DNA of 64,000 nucleotides from JBNGOQ01 sp050589645 (lineage in GTDB: Bacteria > Bacteroidota > Bacteroidia > Flavobacteriales > Flavobacteriaceae): the NCBI RefSeq assembly GCF_050589645.1, contig NZ_JBNGOQ010000005.1, positions 186,001 through 250,000 on the forward strand, given 5' to 3'. Shown in pieces: positions 45,415-53,551 of the stretch. Every line of letters starts with the position of its first letter. The first letter of the stretch is position 1. The notes under the pieces are model-generated. The model was not told the origin of the DNA, ran no database searches, and saw only the letters and a program-made list of their open reading frames with translations. The translations under genes and the position numbers were made by a program.

Positions 45415-45975
45415 TCAACTTACATAACGTGCTCGAATTTTTTTTAAAGCGTCCTCAAAAATGTCCGTGGTGCCCATGCCCTTGGCCACTACCAAACTCC
45501 CCTGCACATCAATTAGGCTTTGAATGGCCAATGCCTTGGCTTCCGATTTTGAACGTTTCAGATCCGTACCCAATTTGGTAAAAGCATCTACCCACTGTTG
45601 TAGGCCCTGAGCAATCTGTTCCCCAAATAGTGCCATCCCCGTATCCATGCTCATGGCCCTAAAAATGCAGATGGCCTCGCCCTTTTGGTAGAGCTGGCGC
45701 GTATTGTCCAACGCTAGCGCCAAACGTTTTTTTGGAGTTTCGGCCTCGTTCACGAGGACGCCATAAATATGTTGGGTCACCCAATCCTCCACATAGGCTA
45801 GGACCGCACTGGCCATTTCCTTTTTGCCGCCAGGAAAGCGATGGTACAGGCTTGCCTTTTTAAGGCCCGCAGCCTCGGCCAGTTCCATTAAACTGGCACC
45901 ATCATAGCCCTTGGCGCGTAAAACGGACATTAGTCCCTGCAGCATTTCCGGATCTTGTACTTTCTGTGGTCGCAT
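45415..45975 (-). CDS. TetR-family repressor
   Basis: The 186-residue regulator has an N-terminal HTH (LMSVLRAKGYDGASLMELAEAAGLKKASLYHRFPGGKKEMASAVL, about 14-58) and a helical ligand-binding domain. It resembles the small TetR group that controls hydrolases and reductases (e.g. NemR- or LmrA-like). It lies between two copies of the same palindrome, one overlapping its own promoter region and one before the alpha/beta hydrolase gene. It therefore probably represses itself and the hydrolase. Ligand unknown. Confidence 0.9.
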   Translation of the reverse strand: MRPQKVQDPEMLQGLMSVLRAKGYDGASLMELAEAAGLKKASLYHRFPGGKKEMASAVLAYVEDWVTQHIYGVLVNEAETPKKRLALALDNTRQLYQKGEAICIFRAMSMDTGMALFGEQIAQGLQQWVDAFTKLGTDLKRSKSEAKALAIQSLIDVQGSLVVAKGMGTTDIFEDALKKIRARYVS

Positions 45976-45979
45976 GGGG

Positions 45980-45987
45980 CAAAGATA
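45980..45987 (-). promoter_or_regulatory. tetR promoter -7 box
   Basis: Minus-strand TATCTTTG fits TAnnTTTG and ends 4 bp before the ATG at 45975, so the mRNA is likely leaderless or nearly so. The operator at 46003-46020 covers the place of the -33 element. Confidence 0.55.
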
Positions 45988-46002
45988 ATCGATTATTATT
46001 AA

Positions 46003-46020
46003 TTACCGAACGTTTGGTAA
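46003..46020. promoter_or_regulatory. TetR operator O2 (autoregulatory)
   Basis: TTACCGAACGTTTGGTAA differs from O1 by one base, at position 13. It lies 27 bp upstream of the tetR start codon over the expected -33 region. Confidence 0.8.
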
Positions 46021-46078
46021 AACTTAACTTTTCTTTTTGTAAATCACTAAATCCCTTTCGCAACAAATAGGCTGGGAA

Positions 46079-46885
46079 TCAGGAGTTCGCCAATTCGGCA
46101 TGTAATTCCTTAAAGTAGCTAAAAGCATCCGCGAGCCGTGAACCGTGCCAGGAAAAATATTCGCCATCCACCAGACATATTTTGGCCTGTGGTCGTAGCT
46201 GTCGTGCCTCCGCCCTGTGTTTTTCCCTAAACGGATACGGTTCCGATGATAAAAAAATGACATCCGCAGGGACGCTTTGGAACGTTTGTTCATCAATTTC
46301 CGGATATCGTGTTTGGTTGGCGAAGGCATTGGTAAAACCGTTGAGGGTCAATAAGGAATGTATAAAAGTGTCCTTCCCAATGGTCATCCATGGGTTTTTC
46401 CAGATAAGATAGAGCACCCGAAGCTTGGGTTTGCCCTTTACGAATTCCTTAAATTCCGCGACCTGCCCATTTATTTTGGTGATTAGGGCCGCGGCCCGTT
46501 CGGCGCAGCCAAAAAGTTGACCGAAATGGGCTATCATTTCCAGGGAGTCTTCCACCGTGGCTACATCCGAAACGTATACTGGATACTCTTTTTCCAGTTC
46601 CGCCACTATTTCCTTTGTATTTTCTTCCTTATTGCAGAGAACAATATGGGGCTGCAACGCCCCTATTTTTTTATAAGAGATGTTTTTGGTACCGCCCACC
46701 ACTTTTTTTTGTTGGATCAGATGCGCTGGGTGCACGCAGAATTTGGTAAGTCCAACAATGGCCTCTTCCAATCCCAGGGCCACCAATAATTCCGTTTGGG
46801 AGGGGACAAGGGATATGATACGGGTAGGGGATCGGGTCAGTATAAGTTTTCTCCCCAATTGATCTTTTAGCTGTGTGCCCATCAT
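46079..46885 (-). CDS. BtuF-like helical-backbone metal/cobalamin-binding protein without signal peptide
   Basis: The 268-residue protein has the fold pattern of ABC substrate-binding proteins for cobalamin and siderophores: RIISLVPSQTELLVALGLEEAIVGLTKFC, IGALQPHIVLCNKEEN, a long helix, and the second lobe (TIGKDTFIHSLLTLNGFTNAF, VPADVIFLSSEPYPF). No signal peptide or lipobox is seen, and the start is fixed within one codon by a -7 box adjacent to it, so it is predicted to be cytoplasmic. It may bind a corrinoid inside the cell. No transporter genes adjoin. Confidence 0.85.
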   Translation of the reverse strand: MMGTQLKDQLGRKLILTRSPTRIISLVPSQTELLVALGLEEAIVGLTKFCVHPAHLIQQKKVVGGTKNISYKKIGALQPHIVLCNKEENTKEIVAELEKEYPVYVSDVATVEDSLEMIAHFGQLFGCAERAAALITKINGQVAEFKEFVKGKPKLRVLYLIWKNPWMTIGKDTFIHSLLTLNGFTNAFANQTRYPEIDEQTFQSVPADVIFLSSEPYPFREKHRAEARQLRPQAKICLVDGEYFSWHGSRLADAFSYFKELHAELANS

Positions 46886-46886
46886 T

Positions 46887-46894
46887 CAAAAATA
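46887..46894 (-). promoter_or_regulatory. -7 box of the BtuF-like gene, leaderless
   Basis: Minus-strand TATTTTTG ends one base before the ATG at 46885; the next ATG is at 46882. Transcription is predicted to begin at or inside the start codon pair. Confidence 0.5.
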
Positions 46895-46959
46895 ACCTAT
46901 CGGACAGATTGCTTTCAATGCAATACCGTTATGGACCAAAGATTCCCTATTACTTAGCG

Positions 46960-49176
46960 TTATTGTTTTAATTTATCAAACTCCGACGGCTCTTCCTTCT
47001 TGGGAAAGCTGTTGTTTTCCATATCGATATCGGCAAATTCGAAATTCGGATCCAAATGTACTTGCTTTACCTCCTTTTCCTTGATAAAGGTCTTTTTGAT
47101 CAGGTGTTCGTTTAAACGCCAGATATCGGCCGGCAGGCGATCAACTTCCTTGGTGCCGTCCGTGTACTCCCATTCCACGGTAACGGGCATAACCAGTCCG
47201 CCTACATTCTTGATGGTGAGCTCATAGATATTCTTGTCTGCCAGTTGTTTCCTAAGCTCTGTTTCGTCCAATCGGGACAGAAATTGGCCGTAGTTGGCAT
47301 CCGGGGTGGAAATCATGGTTATATCCTCCGGTCCGCTGGTGAAGTCCTTTGCTTGCTCACCGGCGCTTTCTCCTCCGATCTTAAGGTTCACCTTTTGGGT
47401 TTCTCCTTCCAAGTTGATATCCTTTTCCAATACCTTGAACCACTTTACATTGGTAAGTTCCATATCGGTTTGATCCGTGGTGAAGAACCAACCTCGAAAG
47501 AACCAATCGAGGTCGGCCGCTGTGGCATCTTCCAAGGTCCTGAAGAGATCGGCCGGATTGGGGTGTTTGTATTTCCAGCGGTTGGCATATTCCCTAAAGG
47601 CCTCATCAAAAAGTTCGCGTCCAATGACCGAATTCCGCAAAATTTGCAGGCCTACCGTAGGCTTTTGATAGAAATTGGCCCCGATCTGTTGTAACAGTTC
47701 ATTGTCCGAGGTAACCATAATAGGGCGCATAATGCTCTTGTCACCGCTCATATAGGGCACAATGGTTTTAGGGGTGGTATGGTTAAACTGTGGATACCGC
47801 TCTTCCAGGGTACGTTGGTGTATGAAGGTGTTAAGGCCCTCGTCCATCCACATCCACTTTCGTTCATCAGAGCTTACGATCATGGGAAACCAATTGTGAC
47901 CTACTTCATGGATTATGGTGCTGATCATCCCAGCCTTGGCCAGTTCGCTAATTTTTCCATTTTTGGGTCGGCCCCCATTGAAACTGATCATAGGGAATTC
48001 TATGCCAATGTTGGAGGTGTTTACTGAAATAGCCGCGGGGTAAGGGTATTCAAAGGTAGCATCGGAATAGACCTCCAAGGCGTGTACCACAGCTTTTGTA
48101 GATTCCTCACTCCAAACAGGAAGGCCCTCCTTGGGATAGAAGGACATGGCCATTGTGATATGGTCCGAGAACTGTACGGCCTGTGCATCCCAAATAAATT
48201 TACGGGAAGAGGCAAAGGCAAAGTCGCGCACATTGGTGGCCTTGTATTTCCAGGTTTTGGTTCGGTTGGCCTTGGTCTTTTCGTTGGCCTCGGCCTCTTC
48301 TGGGGTAACGATCATCACAGGGGCGTCAAAGGATTTGCGGGCTTGGTCCAAACGCTTGCGCTGTTCGGCAGTTAGCACGGCATCGGTATTCTGTAGCTCT
48401 CCGGTAGCCGCGATGAGATGATCGGCAGGTACTTTGATCTCCACGTCATAGTCACCAAATTCCAATGCAAATTCGCCCAGTTTCTGGAATTGTTGATTTT
48501 GCCAACCCTCCGTATCGTTGTATACGGCCATCCTTGGAAACCAATGGGCAATGAGATAGACCGTATTGTCGTCCTCAGGGAAGTATTCATAACCTTCCCT
48601 GGAGAGAAGGTATAGGCTGCGATCGGTAATGGGATAGGACCAGGCAATGGAGAAGCTGATGGAGGTACCCGATTTCAAGGGTTGGTCCAGACGTATTTTC
48701 ATCATGGTGTTGTTTACCAACGAATTCATGGATTTTCCGTTGGCATCCTTTACATATTTTATGGTATAGCCCGCGGGAAAATCAATGGCCCGGGTAAGGA
48801 ATTGCATATGCCTGGTGGTCATGGAATCCCTAACCGTGCCCATGACTTCACCAAAGTCCTCATTTTCCTTACGGTTCACGTTTTGATCCAATTGTACCCA
48901 TAGGTAACTAAGGTCTTCCGGGGCGTTATTGTGGTAGGTAATGGTCTCTTCCCCGCTGATCATGTTGTTCTTTTCATCCAGTTCCGCTTTAATAACATAA
49001 TCGGCGCGTTGCTGCCAATAAGCTTTACCCGGTGCCCCACTAGCGGATCGGTAAGGGCTTGGCGGTTCGATCATACGATCTATGGGTTCAAATTTTCCTT
49101 CCCAGTTTTGTGGGCCCTGGGCTTGGAGACTTACGAGTAAGAAGCAGGAGAACAATACGGAAAAAACAAGTTTCAT
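46960..49176 (-). CDS. M1 family metallopeptidase
   Basis: The 738-residue exported protein has a signal peptide (LVFSVLFSCFLLVSLQAQ), an N-terminal beta domain, and the gluzincin site HEVGHNWFP with His423, Glu424 and His427 and the third zinc ligand Glu446 in WMDEGLNTF. Upstream GIEFPM (about 392) is the M1 exopeptidase substrate-recognition segment in a variant form of the usual GAMEN. C-terminal region is beta and helical (VEWEYTDGTKEVDRLP). Likely a periplasmic aminopeptidase that trims peptides. Confidence 0.93.
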   Translation of the reverse strand: MKLVFSVLFSCFLLVSLQAQGPQNWEGKFEPIDRMIEPPSPYRSASGAPGKAYWQQRADYVIKAELDEKNNMISGEETITYHNNAPEDLSYLWVQLDQNVNRKENEDFGEVMGTVRDSMTTRHMQFLTRAIDFPAGYTIKYVKDANGKSMNSLVNNTMMKIRLDQPLKSGTSISFSIAWSYPITDRSLYLLSREGYEYFPEDDNTVYLIAHWFPRMAVYNDTEGWQNQQFQKLGEFALEFGDYDVEIKVPADHLIAATGELQNTDAVLTAEQRKRLDQARKSFDAPVMIVTPEEAEANEKTKANRTKTWKYKATNVRDFAFASSRKFIWDAQAVQFSDHITMAMSFYPKEGLPVWSEESTKAVVHALEVYSDATFEYPYPAAISVNTSNIGIEFPMISFNGGRPKNGKISELAKAGMISTIIHEVGHNWFPMIVSSDERKWMWMDEGLNTFIHQRTLEERYPQFNHTTPKTIVPYMSGDKSIMRPIMVTSDNELLQQIGANFYQKPTVGLQILRNSVIGRELFDEAFREYANRWKYKHPNPADLFRTLEDATAADLDWFFRGWFFTTDQTDMELTNVKWFKVLEKDINLEGETQKVNLKIGGESAGEQAKDFTSGPEDITMISTPDANYGQFLSRLDETELRKQLADKNIYELTIKNVGGLVMPVTVEWEYTDGTKEVDRLPADIWRLNEHLIKKTFIKEKEVKQVHLDPNFEFADIDMENNSFPKKEEPSEFDKLKQ

Positions 49177-49354
49177 ATCTGTCTATTGATTGATTTAGAT
49201 TCGGCCAACAAGGTAAGAAAAGTTATGGGAACGTGGAAGTATCTTCCGGCGGGTCCTTTGTTAAAATGCAGGATGGGAGAGCTCTATGTCGATAGGCACA
49301 AATTTTGGGACGAAAAATGATATTCAAGCTTTGAATTTAGGTACAGGACTGTAA

Positions 49355-49936
49355 TTAGCGCCTAAGGGCTTTTAGTTTTCTGCGCAACCTAAAGACAAAG
49401 AAAGTAGGTATCAAGGCAATGAGAAGACCCCATAAAAGTCCCTTAAAAACAAATTTCATGGTCTGCGGGGTGTCTATATCGTGGCGATGGTTCCAGAACT
49501 CTACGATCTTTCCATCTTTGATTCGGAATACATTGATAATACTGAAGGGTTCATCGCTTGCTAAAAAGAATTTTCCGAATAAGGTATTGGGCCTGTAAGA
49601 AATCGTCCATCGGGTAGCTACAAGGTCACCTTCGGCCACTTGGTAATCGAACTTACAGTCCATCTCCCCATTGTTCCAAAAGAAATCCGCTATGTTCTTC
49701 TGCTCTACTGCCTGTTCGGTAACTCCTTTTCGGTCCCCGATATCGTGAACAACATAGGTGTCCGCTACGTATTTTTTGTAGTTGCCGGTATTGTTGCTGA
49801 ACCAGAGGTCCAGGAAAAAATTTCGTGCAATTTCCTTGTTTATCTCTTCCTGGGTTCGCGTGGTGCTAAAAGATTCCTGTGCTGCTCCAGGAGGGCATAA
49901 CATCAGTAAAAATACGATATACAACAGCTGTTTCAT
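49355..49936 (-). CDS. Membrane-anchored SnoaL-like protein
   Basis: The 193-residue protein has a signal peptide (QLLYIVFLLMLCPPGAAQ), a SnoaL/NTF2-like domain (about 25-155; FFLDLWFSNNTGNYKKYVADTYVVHD, ATRWTISYRP, INVFRIKDGKIVEFWNHRHDID), then a C-terminal helix (FVFKGLLWGLLIALIPTFFVF) and a basic tail. The SnoaL fold is used by polyketide cyclases and many small-molecule isomerases or hydrolases. It is last of three genes with short gaps, 2 bp after the DinB gene. Confidence 0.8.
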   Translation of the reverse strand: MKQLLYIVFLLMLCPPGAAQESFSTTRTQEEINKEIARNFFLDLWFSNNTGNYKKYVADTYVVHDIGDRKGVTEQAVEQKNIADFFWNNGEMDCKFDYQVAEGDLVATRWTISYRPNTLFGKFFLASDEPFSIINVFRIKDGKIVEFWNHRHDIDTPQTMKFVFKGLLWGLLIALIPTFFVFRLRRKLKALRR

Positions 49937-49938
49937 AA

Positions 49939-50583
49939 TTAGACCTTTAGGCGTTTTTTGATGAATTTGATCTGCCCCCTGTGGTTCGATTCATGCTCGC
50001 ACACATGAAACCATTTGCAGTAGTTGTTGGTGGGTTCGTTTTCGAAGAAGGGTTCCGATATCATAATCCAGGAATCGTCCCTTTTGGCAAACTCCTTTTT
50101 GGTCACCTCCCGTACCTCCTTCATTTTGGTGAGGTAATAGTCTATTGTGTTCCCTTTGATCTGCTTTCGGCCTTCTTCGCCCAGGCCCATCGGGACATCC
50201 CATTCCTGTTTTATTTCATCGTTCCATGTTCCCCAGGTCATTTCGTCAAAGGTGTTGAGTTGATAATAGCGTTCCGTGGCTGCCAGGTGCAATAGCATGG
50301 CCCCAATGGAGTTGGACTGATCATCAATTTGAAAATCCAATTGTTCCATAGTGAGGTCCTTTACCGATTGAATGACCCATTGGCGCATCATGGTCATGGT
50401 AGATAAGAGGGTTCCGATCTGTGGGGAATAGCCTTCTTGGGGCCCTATCAAATAGATGCTCTCCGCGGGTGCAGCTGGTACTTGGTGAGCGAAGTTGAGC
50501 ATGGGAACGGTTACCAATCCGGCCGTTGCCAGGGCAGTGTTCTTAAAAAAATATCTTCTGCTAGTATTTTTGTTGTTTTTCAT
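49939..50583 (-). CDS. Tat-exported DinB-like protein
   Basis: The 214-residue protein starts with a twin-Arg signal (NTSRRYFFKNTALATAGLV). The rest is a DinB-type four-helix bundle with metal-binding His residues spread over it: LLHLAATERYYQ, and CEHESNHRGQIKFI near the C-terminus. DinB-like proteins are often thiol transferases (e.g. with bacillithiol, whose synthesis gene starts this window) or metal-dependent hydrolases. It is the middle gene of three. Confidence 0.82.
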   Translation of the reverse strand: MKNNKNTSRRYFFKNTALATAGLVTVPMLNFAHQVPAAPAESIYLIGPQEGYSPQIGTLLSTMTMMRQWVIQSVKDLTMEQLDFQIDDQSNSIGAMLLHLAATERYYQLNTFDEMTWGTWNDEIKQEWDVPMGLGEEGRKQIKGNTIDYYLTKMKEVREVTKKEFAKRDDSWIMISEPFFENEPTNNYCKWFHVCEHESNHRGQIKFIKKRLKV

Positions 50584-50606
50584 TTAGAATGTATTTGATT
50601 TAGTAA

Positions 50607-51608
50607 TTAGTTAGTATGATGTTTTGCAATGGTTTCCTCGCTTAAGCGTAAAAAGCGAGCCGCATTGTTGTACAATATATCCCGCTTCTGTTTAGGGCTA
50701 AGAAAAGGAGCGGTCTCGATTGCTTCTAGCCCCACTTCAATAGTTCCCGGCCAATTCATTTGATCGGAACCAAACAATACGCGTTTTCCGTAACCGGCCT
50801 CAACAATACGCTTTAAATAGTTGTGAAAGGCCTTTCTTGGAATTGCGTAGCAAATGACCCCCACATCCACATATACTTGAGGATGCGCCCATAATACGGC
50901 CAAAAGATCATCGATCATTGGATATCCGGCATGCATGAGGTAAATCCGTAATTTGGGATGTCGCATTAGCAATTCTTCCACTACTAGGGGACTGTGTAAT
51001 TTTGCCCGATAATTTTCAACGCCGGGAAGGTAAGGCGCCCCAGGGGGTCCCGTGCCTACATGTATTCCCATGGGGATGTCCAAAGCCTCTGCAATTTTGG
51101 CATATGGGGCGAAAAGCGAATCACTGGGTGATACGCCGTTGTATTGAATGGCAACCTCTCCAAAGACCTTGAACTTACCTGAAGCCAGGAGCATCTGTAC
51201 TTTTTCCGCTGTCATCCCCTTATGAAAAAAACTAAATCCCAGACCGGGAATGATCCGTTCACCCCCCTTTTCAATATAGGCATCAAGCAGGGAACCACTG
51301 GTCATAGCATAGATATTGTGCTTTTCCAACAGTTTTAGGGTTTGATCCATCACTTCTTGGTCGCTCGCCGGCCCCCATATGGCCGTTTCACATGTTGGAT
51401 TTTGTAGTAACTCCATAAAAGCGGAAGCCCAGGGCCTTGACGGGTCATGTATCGGCATCTCTAGCGGTGGGGCGCAGATGGCGTTAGGGGGCGGCCCGTT
51501 TTGGGCGGCGGGAAGGGCGTGTAGATGCATATCAATAATAGGAAGTTTGTCCTGAGTGTACAGGTCAATGCTTATGAACATTATAATCAACAAGACAACG
51601 GCCCTCAT
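50607..51608 (-). CDS. Exported amidohydrolase (PF04909-type)
   Basis: The 333-residue protein has a signal peptide (MRAVVLLIIMFISIDLYTQ) and a metal-dependent amidohydrolase barrel: IIDMHLHALP (HxH), GIHVGTGPPG, RIYLMHAGYP, LFGSDQMNWPG with the catalytic Asp, and YNNAARFLRL at the end. Relatives include ACMS decarboxylase and various lactonases or hydrolases. I take the ATG at 51608; the frame runs on to 51704 but the upstream part hides the signal peptide. First gene of the three-gene unit. Confidence 0.85.
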   Translation of the reverse strand: MRAVVLLIIMFISIDLYTQDKLPIIDMHLHALPAAQNGPPPNAICAPPLEMPIHDPSRPWASAFMELLQNPTCETAIWGPASDQEVMDQTLKLLEKHNIYAMTSGSLLDAYIEKGGERIIPGLGFSFFHKGMTAEKVQMLLASGKFKVFGEVAIQYNGVSPSDSLFAPYAKIAEALDIPMGIHVGTGPPGAPYLPGVENYRAKLHSPLVVEELLMRHPKLRIYLMHAGYPMIDDLLAVLWAHPQVYVDVGVICYAIPRKAFHNYLKRIVEAGYGKRVLFGSDQMNWPGTIEVGLEAIETAPFLSPKQKRDILYNNAARFLRLSEETIAKHHTN

Positions 51609-51838
51609 AGATGATTGAGTTAGTGTATCACAAATGGCCAAGGGGGACACGAACGGATAACGCAGAGGGGATAATTGTGCGTATACCGCACTAAGGCACA
51701 ACAAGATAGGAATTTATTGTGTGATATAAAATCGAAAGGAGCATTTCCATGGGTGCAATGTGCGGCTATCACGGATTCATGTACCGTTTGTACGAAAAGA
51801 TGTATGGTTGCTGTTTAAATGGAAATGATTCCGCTCTT

Positions 51839-52444
51839 TTAGGAATCCGGAGGTGGAGGGGGTAGATCTAAGGTTTGCTGTACCACGGCCTCCATGGCCC
51901 TCAAATAGGCCTCGGCCAGAGGCTGCAGCCCCATACGGTGCATCTTGAGTACATCGGAGCGGTTAGAGCCAAAAAAAGGCTCTACCAAAATGGCGGGAGC
52001 CCTGCCGGATACGAGGGAAAGATACCCTCTTGCCCCTTTTTTTCGCACTTTTACACCCCGGTCTGTTTTTCCGGCCCTCTTGAACAGTGTCACAAGCTCT
52101 AGTTGTGCCAGGTTGGCAAACCGTAGGGACCCGGGAGTACCGCTACTGAAAACTTCGCTTCCCGCGGCCGTGAAATAGGCCGAGTTGAAATGCAGTTCCA
52201 TGGAAAACTCGGCTCCCCAGGTGTTAACTTCCCCATAGACCTTTTGAATCTCTTTGGTATACGAACCTTGATATCTCCTGGTAAAGACTTTGAGTTCCAC
52301 CTCGTAGTTCTCCGCGCTGTCCAGCATGCGGCTTGCCAATTCTGAATTAAAGTCAAATTCCGATCGATCGATGGGTGTTATGGCCTGGGCCCCCTGCTTT
52401 TTGCTGTTGTGCCCAACGACCACTGCTATTTTCCCTGTTTTCAT
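51839..52444 (-). CDS. N-acetylmuramoyl-L-alanine amidase (Amidase_3) without signal peptide
   Basis: The 201-residue protein is an Amidase_3 catalytic domain: VVVGHNSKKQGA with the first zinc His, SMELHFNSA with the second His, and AILVEPFFGSN with the catalytic Glu. It cuts the amide bond between muramic acid and the peptide stem. No export signal or wall-binding domain is visible, and the C-terminus is a Pro-rich tail (LPPPPPDS). It looks like a lysin-type enzyme; no phage genes are nearby. It could need a holin-like path, or act only on cell lysis. Confidence 0.85.
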   Translation of the reverse strand: MKTGKIAVVVGHNSKKQGAQAITPIDRSEFDFNSELASRMLDSAENYEVELKVFTRRYQGSYTKEIQKVYGEVNTWGAEFSMELHFNSAYFTAAGSEVFSSGTPGSLRFANLAQLELVTLFKRAGKTDRGVKVRKKGARGYLSLVSGRAPAILVEPFFGSNRSDVLKMHRMGLQPLAEAYLRAMEAVVQQTLDLPPPPPDS

Positions 52445-52579
52445 TGTTCTGCCTTTGGGTATATACGCAGGGTAGGGCGAAGCTAGGTCAAAATCAAAAG
52501 TTAAAAGTTAAGACCTTTAAATAGGGCTATTGGACCTTTTTGGAAATTGCAACGGTCGCATACCTGTAGTACAGGCCAT

Positions 52580-53272
52580 CTAGGGATCTAAGGTACAGTC
52601 CAGGACCAAATCGGGGTCCAAGGGCAAGGTAGACGCTTGGAATTCTTGTTCAAAGGTAGCACCTAATACGTCAAAGGCATTGTCAAGAATCTCCAGATAT
52701 TGCAGCAATACCGCGTTCTTCCCGGGGTTGTTTTCCTCAGCTTCGGCAGTAAAGGCAGGAAGCGCCTTATAGGCATAGATGGGCAGATCCGGAATATCGG
52801 TTTCCACGATGTCCCGGGAGACCTCAATTCGTTGATATCCAATTTCCCGCGCATCAAAGGCTACAAGATCGGCCTCTTCCAATATGTAGAGACAACAGTT
52901 CATGGATTGCTCCTCTTTAGGTTGAATGTTCAAGAAAATAAGCGACTCGGGTATTATGGTCCCTGTTTCCGTCATACAGGTATACGCCCCCTCGCCCGTA
53001 TTGGGTACCTTAATATTCCAGAGCCGTTGATACCCCCGCAGATGTATTTTTCTGATAGCGCCGTCATAGGGCCTTCCCAGGGTCCGTTCCATACTTGGCT
53101 GTGACATTAGGGAACCGTATCCGATAAGTCCCACCTGTTCCTTGGACATATTGCCGGTTTCGTCGTCCGTTTTGGACGAGCAGCCCAATAGGAGGCCTAC
53201 AAAAAGAAAGATCCAGATAGGTGCTACCATAAATGCCTTAACCTTGAACACGCTTGTGGTTTTCGGTACCAT
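52580..53272 (-). CDS. Gamma-glutamylcyclotransferase-like lipoprotein
   Basis: The 230-residue protein has a lipoprotein signal (FKVKAFMVAPIWIFLFVGLLLGC, Cys31) followed by SSKTDDE, an acidic stretch that suggests surface export. The domain begins VGLIGYGSLMSQPSMERTLGR, the GGCT-fold glycine-rich motif, and runs for about 180 residues. Family members cleave gamma-glutamyl-amino acids to 5-oxoproline. The longer start (ATG 53272) keeps basic residues in front of the signal helix; a second ATG at 53230 would not. Surface localisation of such an enzyme is unusual. Confidence 0.78.
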   Translation of the reverse strand: MVPKTTSVFKVKAFMVAPIWIFLFVGLLLGCSSKTDDETGNMSKEQVGLIGYGSLMSQPSMERTLGRPYDGAIRKIHLRGYQRLWNIKVPNTGEGAYTCMTETGTIIPESLIFLNIQPKEEQSMNCCLYILEEADLVAFDAREIGYQRIEVSRDIVETDIPDLPIYAYKALPAFTAEAEENNPGKNAVLLQYLEILDNAFDVLGATFEQEFQASTLPLDPDLVLDCTLDP

Positions 53273-53344
53273 AGTACTTTAAGGTACAAATTTCCGGGAC
53301 AATCAGGAAATAGAAGGTTTTAGGAATTTTGGCAAATCCGGAAA

Positions 53345-53369
53345 TTAATCCTTATGATGCTTTTCCAGG
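53345..53369. repeat. Left direct repeat: copy of the DUF3500 gene 3' end
   Basis: These 25 bp match 56622-56646 at 24 of 25 positions (same orientation) and the likeness fades over about 15 more bases. On the minus strand it reads LEKHHKD and stop in frame, preceded by VLYAFT and an upstream stop, as a relic of the end of a DUF3500 gene. Confidence 0.6.
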
Positions 53370-53478
53370 GTAAATGCGTACAGAACTTAGATTGACCTTC
53401 AAAGGTGCCAATAGGATAAATTGTGCAGACTGGTATGGGAATTTAGAATAAAAACAACCTCTAATTTAATATAAAGTA

Positions 53479-53486
53479 TATTTTTG
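53479..53486 (+). promoter_or_regulatory. -7 box of the M48 gene
   Basis: TATTTTTG fits TAnnTTTG; leader of about 62 nt to the ATG at 53552. No clear -33 TTTG. Confidence 0.4.
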
Positions 53487-53551
53487 TTGTAGCAATTTCT
53501 TTACCGAATAACTACCAAACCAATTAGAGCCGTTTTTTCGTTGGCTTAGAA

